Assembly (NCBI GenBank): GCA_017849615.1
Contig: JAFIGS010000002.1
Coordinates: 1-63,883 of the forward strand
Length of the DNA: 63,883 nucleotides
From: Pseudolabrys sp.
Lineage (GTDB): Bacteria; Pseudomonadota; Alphaproteobacteria; Rhizobiales; Xanthobacteraceae
Direction of reading: 5' to 3'
Shown piece by piece: positions 1-9,294 of this stretch (the stretch's first letter is position 1; each line of letters opens with the position of its first letter). A program made the translations under genes and the position numbers. The notes beneath the pieces were generated by a model. It saw nothing but the letters and a program-made list of their open reading frames with translations. It did not search any database and was not told the origin of the DNA.

Positions 1-140
1 CATTGAAGGCAGAGCCCCGTAGTGGGCCCGGACGGCTACCCGCGGCCTCCCGGGAGCGGGGTTACGAGCCCCGCCCGCAGGCGCCACATCCTGCCCCGTC
101 ATCAAGACGTCTCTAGATGACGTCCCCGGCCGGGCCGAAC
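1..140 (-). ncRNA. GC-rich foldable non-coding stretch, possible structured RNA cut by the window edge
   Basis: No convincing reading frame covers this stretch. It holds several short perfect inverted repeats: GCGGGG at 56-61 with CCCCGC at 69-74, and CGTCATC at 97-103 with GATGACG at 116-122. On the minus strand a TTGACT hexamer lies at 176-171, but no good -10 follows at the right spacing. The minus-strand phrase GTGGCGCCTGCGGG, followed by a GC-rich hairpin, loosely recalls the middle of 6S RNA. That resemblance is from memory only and the identity is not established. It may equally be plain intergenic DNA downstream of tatC. The element continues beyond base 1. Confidence 0.22.
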
Positions 141-191
141 GAATGAAGCCTATCCTATCGTAGGAATAACAGTCAAGGACTATTTTCTACT

Positions 192-231
192 GTCATTCCG
201 GGGCGGCCTGAAAGGCCGAACCCGGAATGAC
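192..231. repeat. Palindromic repeat, family A (half element)
   Basis: GTCATTCCGGG at 192-202 is repeated in inverted orientation as CCCGGAATGAC at 221-231, with an inner GGCC-type stem. The same ends recur at 2343-2442 and 42991-43092, so this is a dispersed intergenic palindrome of the kind common in Hyphomicrobiales genomes. It lies downstream of tatC and could act as a transcript 3' hairpin. Confidence 0.85.
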
Positions 232-263
232 GAAGGAGCCCGCAACCCGGGACAACAATCACC

Positions 264-395
264 GTCGTCCCCGCGAAGGCGGGGACCCATAATCCAGGGC
301 GTCTAATCGGAAGCGGTTCAGGGGACCGCAATCTCCACTTTTTTGCCCCAAGCTGTCCGCTGCGGCGTATGGGTCCCCGCCTTCGCGGGGACGAC
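264..395. repeat. Palindromic repeat, family B, with perfect 28-bp inverted ends
   Basis: The 28 bases at 264-291 (GTCGTCCCCGCGAAGGCGGG and on) are perfectly inverted at 368-395. Each arm is itself a hairpin around CCCGCnnnnGCGGG, and about 76 bp lie between the arms. The right arm ends 8 bp before the tatC stop. No coding content is seen; it could serve as a 3' processing or termination structure for the tat transcript. Confidence 0.85.
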
Positions 396-402
396 CATGT
401 CC

Positions 403-1239
403 TCAATCGGGCCCGGCGGCGCCGACCTTGGCGGCGGCTTCGGCGTCGGCCTCGGCCTGGGCGTCTTCCTTGGCCTTGGCTTCGGCGGCGGCCTTCTTCT
501 CGACGAGGCGCACCGACCAGATCGAGCCCTCGTAGAGGATGAGCAGCGGGATCGCGAGCGAGAGCTGGCTGATGACGTCCGGCGGCGTGAGCACCGCGGC
601 GATGATGAAGGCGCCGACGATGAAATAGCGCCGCTTCTCCTTGAGCGTCTGCGAGGTCAGAACGCCGATGCGGCCGAGCAGCGTCAGGATGACGGGCAAC
701 TGGAACGCCGCGCCGAAGGCGAGCACCAGGGTCATCATCAGCGACAGATATTCGCCGACCTTGGGCAACAACGAGATCGAGGCTTCGCCCGGCCCCACCT
801 GCTGCATGCCGAGCGAGAAGCGCACCAGCATCGGCAGCACCAGGAAGTAAACGACCGCGCTGCCCAGCGCGAAGAAGAACGGAGTCGCGATCAGGTAAGG
901 CAGGAAGGCATTGCGCTCGTGCTTGTAGAGGCCCGGCGCCACGAACATGTAGATCTGCCCGGCCACCACCGGGAACGACAGGAAGGCCGCGCCGAACATG
1001 GCGAGCTTCAACTGGGTCAGGAAATATTCGAGCAGCGCCGTGTAGATGAATTTCGAATTCTCGACGCCCGCGACCCAGACGAAGGGCCAGACCAGCACGT
1101 TGTAGATGTCTTTCGCGAACACGAAGCACAGCGCGAACATCACGCCGAACGCGATCATCGCCTTGATCAGCCGCGAACGCAGCTCGATCAGGTGATCCAT
1201 CAACGGCGCCTTGGAGGCCTCGATGTCGTCGTGACTCAC
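403..1239 (-). CDS. tatC: Twin-arginine translocase subunit TatC
   Basis: Multispanning receptor of the Tat pathway in the inner membrane; it binds RR signal peptides with TatB and recruits TatA to export folded proteins. The 278-residue protein begins with the conserved [10 protein letters not shown] segment near residue 14, shows six hydrophobic stretches, and ends in a roughly 35-residue Ala/Glu/Lys-rich tail that is longer than in many homologues. The start codon is GTG and overlaps the tatB TGA as GTGA, implying translational coupling. It is the last gene of the scpA-scpB-tatA-tatB-tatC run. A Tat-type signal on the beta-lactamase at 9295 gives one likely client. Confidence 0.97.
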   Translation of the reverse strand: MSHDDIEASKAPLMDHLIELRSRLIKAMIAFGVMFALCFVFAKDIYNVLVWPFVWVAGVENSKFIYTALLEYFLTQLKLAMFGAAFLSFPVVAGQIYMFVAPGLYKHERNAFLPYLIATPFFFALGSAVVYFLVLPMLVRFSLGMQQVGPGEASISLLPKVGEYLSLMMTLVLAFGAAFQLPVILTLLGRIGVLTSQTLKEKRRYFIVGAFIIAAVLTPPDVISQLSLAIPLLILYEGSIWSVRLVEKKAAAEAKAKEDAQAEADAEAAAKVGAAGPD

Positions 1240-1820
1240 GCGGCGCCTCCGGCCTTCTTGTCGGCGGAAGGGATCCCGGCCTGCGCGGTCTTCACATCTG
1301 CTTTCGGCAGGAAATCTTCGGTCGTCGGCGGCGGCACCGGCTCGGGCAACGGCACGTCGATTTTGGCGAGATCAGCCGGCGGCGGCAGCGCCTCGTGCGT
1401 CTGTGGCGGCGGCAAGGCTTCCTGCGCGGCCGGCGGCGGGAGGGCTTCAGCCGTTTCGACCGGCAGCAGCGGCGCGGCGTCGGGCTTGTAGTCGGCGGCG
1501 GTCGAGGTCGGCGCGCCGGCGGGCGTGTCGAAGGCCTTCTCGATGTCGCTCTTGGTCTCGGACAACGGGTCGAACTTGGTGAAGTCGGTGACCTTGTCCT
1601 TGACCGACGAGGTCAGGTCCTCGGCCTGCTTCTTGAGATCGGCGATTTCGGCTTCGCGCAGGGCTTCCTGGAACTGGCCCTGGAATTCGGCGGCCATGCG
1701 CCGGACCTTGGCCATCATCTGGCCGACCGAGCGCAGAACGGTGGGCAGCTCCTTCGGCCCGATCGCGATCAACGCGACGATGCCGATGAGGACGATTTCG
1801 CCCCAACCGAAATTGAACAT
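1236..1820 (-). CDS. tatB: Sec-independent translocase protein TatB
   Basis: Partner of TatC in the Tat substrate-receptor complex. A single N-terminal membrane helix (residues 1-20, [17 protein letters not shown]) is followed by the hinge GPKELP, then an amphipathic helix to about residue 75. The GPKELP hinge with a conserved Glu before the membrane helix distinguishes TatB from TatA. Residues 110-194 are a Pro/Ala-rich low-complexity tail, so at 194 residues the protein is longer than E. coli TatB (171). It overlaps tatC by four bases and lies 116 bp downstream of tatA. Confidence 0.95.
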   Translation of the reverse strand: MFNFGWGEIVLIGIVALIAIGPKELPTVLRSVGQMMAKVRRMAAEFQGQFQEALREAEIADLKKQAEDLTSSVKDKVTDFTKFDPLSETKSDIEKAFDTPAGAPTSTAADYKPDAAPLLPVETAEALPPPAAQEALPPPQTHEALPPPADLAKIDVPLPEPVPPPTTEDFLPKADVKTAQAGIPSADKKAGGAA

Positions 1821-1936
1821 GATCCGACGGTCCCGAATGCGCCCCGGCGAGATGCCAGCGCGGCCTGTCTTCTAGCGCGACCTGCGGCCTGGTGCGACCC
1901 GCGTTCTAGTCAGACTTGCCGTCCGGCGAAAACGCG

Positions 1937-2173
1937 CTAGGAGCGGACGCCCTCGGCGCGGCGCTCGGCCTCGGTCTTCTGGCCGGCCTCGAGGGTCTTG
2001 ACCGGCTCGGCGGGCTTGACGTCGGCCTTGTCGTCCTCGGCCATGCCCTTCTTGAAGGCCTTGATGCCCTGGGCGAAGTCGCCCATCAGGCCGGAAATCT
2101 TGCCGCGGCCGCCGAACAGCAGCAGCACGACGACGGCGACGATCAGCCAGTGCCAGACGCTAAACGTACCCAT
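1937..2173 (-). CDS. tatA: Sec-independent translocase protein TatA
   Basis: Pore-forming or membrane-weakening subunit of the Tat system. The 78-residue protein has a short N-terminal segment, one hydrophobic helix ([15 protein letters not shown]), the hinge FGGRGK, then the amphipathic helix with [12 protein letters not shown]. The conserved Phe-Gly hinge and the length fit TatA. A palindromic repeat lies in the 275-bp gap upstream, between it and scpB, so tatA may be partly uncoupled from the scp genes. Confidence 0.96.
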   Translation of the reverse strand: MGTFSVWHWLIVAVVVLLLFGGRGKISGLMGDFAQGIKAFKKGMAEDDKADVKPAEPVKTLEAGQKTEAERRAEGVRS

Positions 2174-2342
2174 AACAATTCCCTCCGCGGCAACGAGAAA
2201 TTGGGTTGAGCTTGAGGCCCCGAGGGCCTCTGCCCCGACGGCTCGTCCCGCCTCGTGTTTCGATCAGAAACTAGGCTGCGGGGGCGGCAAAAACAAGGAG
2301 TTAACCGGAGGTGGTTAAGGGCCAAATGGCGCGGGGTCTCTC

Positions 2343-2442
2343 GTCATTCCGGGGCGGCCGCAGGCCGAACCCGGAATCCAGCGAAGACCTCACGCGCCTC
2401 TGGATTCCGGGTTCGCGAACTGCGTTCGCGCCCCGGAATGAC
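2343..2442. repeat. Palindromic repeat, family A (full element) between scpB and tatA
   Basis: The outer ends GTCATTCCGGGGCG and CGCCCCGGAATGAC form a near-perfect inverted repeat. Internal CCCGGAATCCA and TGGATTCCGGG form a second nested pair. The layout matches the copy at 42991-43092. It ends 7 bp from the scpB stop codon and occupies much of the scpB-tatA gap. It is probably non-coding and transcribed as a stem-loop. Confidence 0.9.
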
Positions 2443-2448
2443 CAAGCC

Positions 2449-3282
2449 CTACTTTTCGCTCTCGCCCTCGCCCGACGCTTCCGGTTCGGCCGGCGCTTCG
2501 GCCACCGCCTCGGCGGAACTCTCAGCCTCCGGCGCGGGCGCCAGACCGAGGTCGAGATCGCCCGGCTCGAGCGGATCCTCGTCATCGCGCAAGGTGGAGT
2601 CGTCGGACGGCATCGGCACGGAGAAGCCCGCCGGCATCGAACCTTCGAGCAGGCCCGCGCCCTTGAGCTCGTCGAGCCCGGGCAGATCGGCGACTTCCTC
2701 GAGACCGAAATGCGACAGGAACGCCTCGTTGGTGCCGTAGGTGATCGGACGGCCCGGCACCTTGCGGCGGCCACGCGGGCGGATCCAGCCGGTCTTGAGC
2801 AGCACGTCGAGCGTGCCGGCGGCGGTGGCGACGCCGCGGATTTCCTCGATCTCGGCGCGCGTCACCGGCTGGTGATAGGCGATGATCGCGAGCGTCTCGA
2901 CGGCGGCGCGCGACAGCTTGCGCTGCTCCACGGTTTCCTTGGTGAGCAGCCACGACAGGTCGGACGCGGTGCGGAAGGTCCACTTCTTGCCGATGCGAAC
3001 GAGGTTGACGCCGCGCGTGGCGTATTCGGCCTGCAGCGCCGCGAGGCCGGCCTTCACATCGACGCCGTCCGGCAGCGCCCGGACCAGCGTCGGCTCGTCG
3101 AGCGGCTCGGAGGCGGCGAACAGCAGCGCCTCGAGAAGGCGCAGTTCCTCGGGACGCTCGACCGGCTCGATGGCCTCGGCCTCGACGATGATCGTTTCCT
3201 CGATGCGTGCGTCGGTCTGGACGGCAGCGGTGTCCGGCTCGTCGTTCGACACGATCACGAGCTTCTTGGCCGCGCTGGGCAT
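2449..3282 (-). CDS. scpB: Segregation and condensation protein ScpB
   Basis: Winged-helix partner of ScpA in the Smc-ScpAB condensin complex, which compacts and segregates the chromosome. Residues around 45-235 hold the two winged-helix domains (LLEALLFAASEPL near the start; RAEIEEIRGV and YGTNEAFLSHFGL later). The C-terminal 45 residues are an acidic Glu/Ala/Pro tail. The ATG at 3282 is chosen because AAGGAG lies nine bases upstream; that Shine-Dalgarno overlaps the scpA stop (TAAGGAG). An ATG at 3318 in the same frame has no ribosome-binding site. Protein length is 277 residues. Confidence 0.95.
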   Translation of the reverse strand: MPSAAKKLVIVSNDEPDTAAVQTDARIEETIIVEAEAIEPVERPEELRLLEALLFAASEPLDEPTLVRALPDGVDVKAGLAALQAEYATRGVNLVRIGKKWTFRTASDLSWLLTKETVEQRKLSRAAVETLAIIAYHQPVTRAEIEEIRGVATAAGTLDVLLKTGWIRPRGRRKVPGRPITYGTNEAFLSHFGLEEVADLPGLDELKGAGLLEGSMPAGFSVPMPSDDSTLRDDEDPLEPGDLDLGLAPAPEAESSAEAVAEAPAEPEASGEGESEK

Positions 3283-3295
3283 GGACTCCGTCTCC

Positions 3296-4129
3296 TTATG
3301 CGGTTTCTTGGGCGTCATGCGACGATGCGAACCCGTTCGCGCTCACACGCTTGCGCATGTAGATCGGCGAGAACGCATCCTTCTGATGAATTTCGGCGCG
3401 GCCATCGCGCACCAGTTCGAGCGCCGAGGCGAAGGACGAGGCGAACACGGTGGCGGCGAGCGCGGGCTCGACCACATACTGGATGAGGAATGAATCGATG
3501 CGCGACCAGTCGCTCGACGAACCGATCAGCCGCTCCAGAGTCTGGCGCGCCTCGGCGAGCGACCACACGGTGCGCTTCTTGAAGCGCACGCGCGACAAGG
3601 TGGTGCGCTGGCGCTGCACCGCATAGGCCGACAGCAGATCGTAGAGCGTCGCGGTGTATTCCGGCTTCTTGATCTCGGCGATCGGTTCGGGAAGGCCGCG
3701 CCCGAACACGTCGCGGCCGAGCTGCGGACGGTCCATCATCTTGCCGGCGAATTCGCGCAGCGCCTCGAGCCGGCGCAGACGATGCGCCAGCGCCAGCGCC
3801 ATGTCCTCGGCGGACGGCCCCTCGCCCGGCGCCGCTTCGGGCAGCAGCAGGCGCGACTTGAGATAAGCCAGCCACGCCGCCATCACGAGATAATCGGCGG
3901 CGAGCTCGAGCCGCACCTTGCGGGCCTGCTCGATGAAAACGAGATACTGATCGGCGAGCGCGAGGATGGAGATCTTGTGCAGATCGACCTTCTGCTGCCG
4001 CGCCAGCGTGAGCAGCAGATCGAGCGGACCTTCGAAGCCCTCGACGTCGACGATCATCGCCGGATCGGTGACGCCGCGATCCTCTTCCATCGCCGATACG
4101 AGCTTGTTGTCGAAATCCTCAGGCGCCAT
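3296..4129 (-). CDS. scpA: Segregation and condensation protein ScpA
   Basis: Kleisin subunit that bridges the Smc heads in the bacterial condensin complex. The 277-residue protein carries the family signature FEGPLDLLLTLARQQKVDL near residues 26-45 and the segment YLVMAAWLAYLKSRLLLP, and ends with a predicted C-terminal winged helix. The frame is open further upstream, but that part is Arg-rich and unlike the family, so the ATG at 4129 is preferred. It is tightly packed: nagZ ends 32 bp upstream and the scpB ribosome-binding site overlaps its stop codon. Confidence 0.95.
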   Translation of the reverse strand: MAPEDFDNKLVSAMEEDRGVTDPAMIVDVEGFEGPLDLLLTLARQQKVDLHKISILALADQYLVFIEQARKVRLELAADYLVMAAWLAYLKSRLLLPEAAPGEGPSAEDMALALAHRLRRLEALREFAGKMMDRPQLGRDVFGRGLPEPIAEIKKPEYTATLYDLLSAYAVQRQRTTLSRVRFKKRTVWSLAEARQTLERLIGSSSDWSRIDSFLIQYVVEPALAATVFASSFASALELVRDGRAEIHQKDAFSPIYMRKRVSANGFASSHDAQETA

Positions 4130-4161
4130 GAGCCTGCCAGTCCTTCGCTCGCGATGCCGCT

Positions 4162-5166
4162 TTACGCCACCATCGCATTGAAAATTCGCCGCGCCTCGGC
4201 GACGTCGAACGCCTCGCCTTGCGAGCGCATCGACAGCGCCCGCGCCGCGCGCGTCGCGGCGATGCCGGCCAGCTCCGGCGTGACGCTTGCGACTTCGCTC
4301 ATCTCGGCAAGATCGCCGTTGCAATGAAGCACGACATCGCAGCCGGCTGCGAGCGCCGCCTGACTGCGCTCGGCAATTGTCCCCGACAAAGCATTCATTG
4401 ACACGTCATCGCTCATCAACAAGCCATCGAAGCCGATGAAGCCGCGAATCACCTCACGCACCATTGTCACCGAAGTTGTGGCCGGGGCATGGGCATCGAT
4501 GGCGCTGAACACAACATGCGCGGTCATGCCGAGCGGCAGGCTCTTGAGCGGCCGGAACGCCGCGAAATCGGTTTGTTCCAAAGTGACGCGGTCGGTGTCG
4601 ACGACGGGAAGTTCCTTGTGGCTGTCGGCGCGCGCGCGGCCGTGGCCCGGCAGGTGCTTGAGCACCGGCAGCACGCCGCCGGCGCGCAGGCCCTCCGCCA
4701 CCGCGCCGGCGATGGCGGCGACCTTCATCGGCTCGGTGCCGTAGGCGCGGTCGCCGATGACCGGGTCGGCCTCGGAGACCGGAACGTCGGCCAGCGGCAG
4801 ACAATCGACGTCGATGCCGACAGCGGCGAGGTCGGCGGCGATCAGGTGAGCGCCCAGCCGGGCGGCGGCGAGGCCCGAGGCCGGATTGCGGTCGTAGAGC
4901 GCGCTGAAGGCCGCGCCCGGCGGATAGGCCGGCCAGTGCGGCGGGCCGAGGCGCTGCACGCGGCCGCCCTCCTGGTCGATCAGGATCGGCGCGGCGCGGC
5001 CGAGCGTATCGCGAAAGTCCATCGTCAGATCAGCGACTTGTTTTGGATCGCTGATGTTCCTCTTGAAGAGGATAAGGCCCCAGGGCTGCGCCTCGCGCAG
5101 AAACGCGCGCTCCAGCGGGGTGATGGTCAGGCCGGATAGCCCGGTGATGAATGCGCGGGAAACCAT
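4162..5166 (-). CDS. nagZ: Beta-N-acetylhexosaminidase NagZ (GH3)
   Basis: Cytoplasmic glycosidase that removes N-acetylglucosamine from GlcNAc-anhydroMurNAc peptides during cell-wall recycling. The single TIM-barrel, 334 residues, fits NagZ. The segment KHLPGHGRARADSHKELP contains the Asp-Ser-His loop typical of NagZ catalysis, and MSDDVSM carries the nucleophile Asp. IDQEGGRVQR near residue 65 is also conserved. In other bacteria NagZ products induce chromosomal AmpC; the beta-lactamase here is class A without an adjacent ampR, so no direct link is claimed. Confidence 0.96.
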   Translation of the reverse strand: MVSRAFITGLSGLTITPLERAFLREAQPWGLILFKRNISDPKQVADLTMDFRDTLGRAAPILIDQEGGRVQRLGPPHWPAYPPGAAFSALYDRNPASGLAAARLGAHLIAADLAAVGIDVDCLPLADVPVSEADPVIGDRAYGTEPMKVAAIAGAVAEGLRAGGVLPVLKHLPGHGRARADSHKELPVVDTDRVTLEQTDFAAFRPLKSLPLGMTAHVVFSAIDAHAPATTSVTMVREVIRGFIGFDGLLMSDDVSMNALSGTIAERSQAALAAGCDVVLHCNGDLAEMSEVASVTPELAGIAATRAARALSMRSQGEAFDVAEARRIFNAMVA

Positions 5167-5260
5167 ACCGGCGGCTTACCCCGCACTATCCGACGGGGCA
5201 AGCGAGCCTGTTGATGGCTGATCAAGGCGCGAGCGGCCTCAAAGCCGCTCGCCAACGCGC

Positions 5261-6727
5261 CTAGTTGCGCTGGATGATGCAGGAGCCGCCGGCCGCCTTC
5301 AGGCTGGAACACAGATCGCCGGCCTCGCTGTTGGAGCCGACAACGACCATGGCGCGATAGTAGACGCCCTTCTCGCCGAGATCGGCGCGCCGGATGACGG
5401 GCTGGCGGCCGCCGAGCTGGTTCGGAAACTTGCCCTGCAAGGTCTGGAAGGCGGCCTGGGCTTCCGCCTCGCTGCGCTGGGCCGAGACCTGCACGGCATA
5501 GCCGCCGGTCGTGGCGGCCGCCTGCGGCGCCGGTGCGGGCGTCTGCGTCGCCACACGGGCTGGCGCGGCGGACCGGGCTGCAGGGGCATTCGGACTGAGC
5601 GACAGCGGCGCATTCGAGGGCTGCGCTGCCGGCGGCGGCGTCTGCTGGGCGGGTGCGACCGCCTGCGGCGCCACGTTACGGGGCGGCTGAGCCTGACGCG
5701 GCTCGGCGACGGGCTGGGTATTTACGACGCGCACCGGCGGCTGCGCTGCCGACGGTTCCGGAGCCGCAGGCACTGCCGGCGCGGCCGCATTGGCGGCGTC
5801 GCCGTTCTGATCCGGCCGGATCGGGATGGTGCGGATCTTCCGGGGCTCGCCGACAATGCCACTGCCCATGGCAGGGGCAGCCGCCATGGTGCCGTTCCCC
5901 GGCGCGCTGACGGGAGGCGCGGACTGGTTCGGTTGCGTGGCCACCGGCACCGGCTGCTCTTCGCGCGACAACAGGCGCTCGATCTGCCCATTGGCGCCAA
6001 CGCGGTCGGTGACCTTGCCGGGCTCCTTGTTCGCCGCCGGCACCACCTTGCTCGGCGTCGCCTCGGCCTTGATTACCGGCGGCGTTGTCGGCACCGAGGA
6101 CGGCCCGAAGACCGCACGATAACCGAGCGCGCCTGCCGTACCGATCACGGCCAGCGCGAACACACCGGCGATCGCCATGACGCTGATGCGGCGCCGGCTC
6201 GGCGCGACATCGTCGTAATAGTCGTCGGTCGGCGCCGGGCCGAATTGCTGATGGACATCATGCAGCGGCTCCTGCGACGGCGGGAACGCCTGGTCGTAGC
6301 CGGCCGCGGCGCCATCCGCATAAGGATCGGCCTCGTAGCCCTGGGAGGCGTAGCCCGGCGCGTGCGCATTGACCGGATAGAGCTCCGATGAATCGGCCGA
6401 CAGCGGCGCGCTGCCATAGGCCTGCCGGCCAAAGCCGCCATTGGCATAAGACTGATCGGCATAGGCATTCGCGTCGGGCGCGACCTGCGGGTCCGCCGCG
6501 TAAGTGGCGTTGTCGTCCGGCCACGCAGCCGGGGCCTGTTGACCGGGCACGGTCGGCGCGCGCTGGGCGGTGTTGCGGCCATATTCGGCGAAAGGATCGG
6601 TCTGCCCGATCAGGCGTGCAAGCTCAGCCAACGGGTCGTTGCCGGAATTGCCGTTGCTGCTCGCGGCACCTGTGCGCGAGGACAGGTCGCCCCCACGATA
6701 AGCCCGCTGATTGTGGTCGTCCGCCAT
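5261..6727 (-). CDS. SPOR-domain membrane protein
   Basis: Predicted bitopic protein that binds denuded glycan strands at the division site. Residues 1-175 are a disordered Ala/Gln/Tyr-rich cytoplasmic part, a membrane helix lies near 180-205 (VMAIAGVFALAVIGTAGALG), a long Pro/Ala/Gln-rich periplasmic linker follows, and a SPOR domain occupies the last 75 residues (GGYAVQVSAQRSEAEAQAAF through YYRAMVVVG and SLKAAGGSCII). It sits between argS and nagZ, a position kept in related genomes. The function in cell division or wall maintenance is inferred from the domain, not from a named orthologue. Confidence 0.9.
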   Translation of the reverse strand: MADDHNQRAYRGGDLSSRTGAASSNGNSGNDPLAELARLIGQTDPFAEYGRNTAQRAPTVPGQQAPAAWPDDNATYAADPQVAPDANAYADQSYANGGFGRQAYGSAPLSADSSELYPVNAHAPGYASQGYEADPYADGAAAGYDQAFPPSQEPLHDVHQQFGPAPTDDYYDDVAPSRRRISVMAIAGVFALAVIGTAGALGYRAVFGPSSVPTTPPVIKAEATPSKVVPAANKEPGKVTDRVGANGQIERLLSREEQPVPVATQPNQSAPPVSAPGNGTMAAAPAMGSGIVGEPRKIRTIPIRPDQNGDAANAAAPAVPAAPEPSAAQPPVRVVNTQPVAEPRQAQPPRNVAPQAVAPAQQTPPPAAQPSNAPLSLSPNAPAARSAAPARVATQTPAPAPQAAATTGGYAVQVSAQRSEAEAQAAFQTLQGKFPNQLGGRQPVIRRADLGEKGVYYRAMVVVGSNSEAGDLCSSLKAAGGSCIIQRN

Positions 6728-6825
6728 GGCGTCCCCGGTAACGAGTTACAAATCGCGCAAGGCCCCCACGCGGCCCTCCCCGCTTCCCAAGCGAGTCCGC
6801 GTCATGCGCTCCGGCGGCGTCGAGC

Positions 6826-9174
6826 CTACCGCATTTCGTCTGGCGCTTCGACCCCGAGCAGATCGAGACCGCACGCGAGCACGGTCACGATGCCCTGCAC
6901 CAGGGCAAGCCGCGCCACCGTTGTTTGTGGATCATCCTGGATAATGAACCGTAAATGCGGCGATTCCTTGCCTCCGCGGGTCCACTGCGCGTGAAATTCG
7001 CTCGCCAGTTCATAGAGATAGAAGGCAACACGGTGCGGCTCATGGGCCAGCGCGGCGGCCTCCAGCATGCGCGGATAGAGCGCCAGCTTGCGAATGATCG
7101 ACAGTTCCCCGGGATCGGTCAGGCGGGCGAGATCCGCCTTCCTCAGCGCCGCCGGATCGGCGGGCAGCAGGCCCTGATCGGCCGCGGTGCGGAAGATCGA
7201 CTTGCCGCGGGCGTGACCGTACTGGACGTAGAACACCGGATTGTCCTTCGACTGTTCGATCACCTTGGCGAGATCGAAATCCAGCACCGCGTCGTTCTTG
7301 CGATAGAGCATGTCGAAACGGACGGCGTCCTTGCCGACCTCATCGACCACCTCGCGCAAGGTGATGTAATCGCCGGCGCGCTTCGACATCTTCACCGGCT
7401 CGCCGTTGCGCAGCAGGCGCACGAGCTGCACCAGCTTGATGTCGAGCTGGCCCTTGCCGCCGCTAACCGCCTTCACCGCGGCCTGCATGCGCTTGACGTA
7501 GCCGCCGTGATCGGCGCCCCAGACGTAGATCATGTCGGCGAAGCCGCGATCGAACTTGGACTTGTGATAAGCGATGTCGGTGGCGAAATAGGTGTAGCTG
7601 CCGTCCGACTTCAGCAGCGGACGATCGACGTCGTCGCCGAAATCGGTCGAGCGGAAGAGCGTCTGCTCGCGGTCTTCCCAGTCCTCGAGATTGCCGCTCT
7701 TGGGCGGCGGCAGACGGCCCTCATAGACATGACCGGCCGTGCGCAGAGCCGCGATGGTTTCGGCCACCACGTCGGCCGGCGGCCTGGGCGGCTCGGAGGC
7801 AAACGGATCGGGCTCCTCGCCCTCGATCAGCGAGCGCTCCGAGAAGAACACTTCCGGCACGATGCGCAGGCGCGCCAGATCGTTGCGGATTTCGGCCATC
7901 ATCATATCGGTGGCTCTACGGCGCACGATCGGCAGCCATTCGGCTTCCGGCATGGCCTTGAGCTTGTCGCCGTAATCGGCGGCGAGTTCGGCGCCGCATT
8001 CCTTCAGATAGTCGCCGGGATAAAGGCCTTCCGGGATGTCGCCGATGTCCTCGCCGAGCGCCTCGCGATACCGCAGGAAAGCCGAGCGCGCGAGCACATC
8101 GACCTGCGCGCCGGCGTCGTTGATGTAATATTCGCGCGTGACGTCGAACCCCGCGGCAACGAGCAGGCTCGACAGCGCGTCGCCGAACACGGCGCCGCGG
8201 CCGTGACCGACATGGAGCGGGCCGGTTGGGTTGGCCGACACGTATTCGACATTGACTTTCTTGCCGGCGCCAACGGTCCCGCGGCCATAGGTCTTGCCCT
8301 GCTCTAGCACGGCGCGCAGCGCGTCGGGCCAGACCTCGCCCTTCAAGGTGAGGTTGATGAAGCCGGGACCGGCGATATCGACCTTTTCGATCTTGGCGTC
8401 GGCGCGCAGCTTTTCGGCGATGGCTTCGGCGAGATCGCGCGGTTTCTGCCCGGCGTCCTTGGCCAGCACCATGGCGGCATTGGTCGCCATGTCGCCATGC
8501 GAGGCATCGCGCGGCGGCTCGACCACAATGCGCGTGAGATCGGCACCCGAGCCGAGCACGGCGCCAGCGGCGTCGCGAACGCGGGCCTGCATCTCGGCGA
8601 ACAGGTGCGGCCCCGGCGTCGAAGGCCCGAGCACGGCTTCCGCTACCGCGCGGACGCGTTCGACAACAGCGGTCAGCAAGCCGGCGGCGCCGGACGGCGC
8701 GCCGCTTTCGGTCACGACCGGCGTCGCGGCGGGCTTTGTGACGGTCTTTGTGACGGTCTTGGCCGCGGGCTTGCTGACAGCCTTGCGCGCCGGCTTGGCA
8801 ACCGCCTTCGCAACAGGCTTGACGGCGGGCTTCCGCACAGCGGCTTTGACCGAACGGTTTGCCTGTGCCGACACGGACTTCCTTGCTGTCTTTGTCGCGC
8901 CCTTCCGGCCGGCGCCCCTGGACGCAGATTTTGATTTGGCCAAGGTCTTGGCCTTGGACGTTGCTTTCGACTTTGCCGCCGAACTGACCTTGGCTTTGGT
9001 CTTTGCGTTGGCCTTCTTGGAGCCGGCCTTCTTTGCGCTGGATTTGCCCGGGTTTGTCTTGCGCGCCTTCTTGGCGCGCGCCGGCGCGGCCTTCGCCTTG
9101 CCGCCTGATTTGGAGCGCGCTTTGGATCGCGACGACGCCGCAGCCCGGGTTTTGGTGGAACGTTTTTTGGCCAT
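6826..9174 (-). CDS. argS: Arginyl-tRNA synthetase with lysine/alanine-rich N-terminal extension
   Basis: Charges tRNA-Arg. The catalytic protein begins at about residue 190 ([12 protein letters not shown]) and shows the class I motifs HVGHG and KMSKR, followed by the DALR anticodon domain to the end. About 590 residues match the usual ArgRS length. Ahead of it the frame runs a further 190 residues from the ATG at 9174 ([10 protein letters not shown]), dense in Lys, Ala, Ser and Pro with repeated KPAxKxV and AKxKA units like histone H1 or AlgP tails. No ATG lies directly before LFAEM; a GTG near residue 181 is the nearest alternative start. If the long start is used, the synthetase carries a basic nucleic-acid-binding tail. 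Confidence 0.95.
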   Translation of the reverse strand: MAKKRSTKTRAAASSRSKARSKSGGKAKAAPARAKKARKTNPGKSSAKKAGSKKANAKTKAKVSSAAKSKATSKAKTLAKSKSASRGAGRKGATKTARKSVSAQANRSVKAAVRKPAVKPVAKAVAKPARKAVSKPAAKTVTKTVTKPAATPVVTESGAPSGAAGLLTAVVERVRAVAEAVLGPSTPGPHLFAEMQARVRDAAGAVLGSGADLTRIVVEPPRDASHGDMATNAAMVLAKDAGQKPRDLAEAIAEKLRADAKIEKVDIAGPGFINLTLKGEVWPDALRAVLEQGKTYGRGTVGAGKKVNVEYVSANPTGPLHVGHGRGAVFGDALSSLLVAAGFDVTREYYINDAGAQVDVLARSAFLRYREALGEDIGDIPEGLYPGDYLKECGAELAADYGDKLKAMPEAEWLPIVRRRATDMMMAEIRNDLARLRIVPEVFFSERSLIEGEEPDPFASEPPRPPADVVAETIAALRTAGHVYEGRLPPPKSGNLEDWEDREQTLFRSTDFGDDVDRPLLKSDGSYTYFATDIAYHKSKFDRGFADMIYVWGADHGGYVKRMQAAVKAVSGGKGQLDIKLVQLVRLLRNGEPVKMSKRAGDYITLREVVDEVGKDAVRFDMLYRKNDAVLDFDLAKVIEQSKDNPVFYVQYGHARGKSIFRTAADQGLLPADPAALRKADLARLTDPGELSIIRKLALYPRMLEAAALAHEPHRVAFYLYELASEFHAQWTRGGKESPHLRFIIQDDPQTTVARLALVQGIVTVLACGLDLLGVEAPDEMR

Positions 9175-9294
9175 GATGTTGCTGCGGGTAAGGGATTTCG
9201 GTGGGCGAGTCAAAGCGGAGTCATGATAGAGCCAAGAGCCTATAAGATATCGGAGATTCGCCCGGCCCGATCCGCCATATTGGAATTCCCTGCC

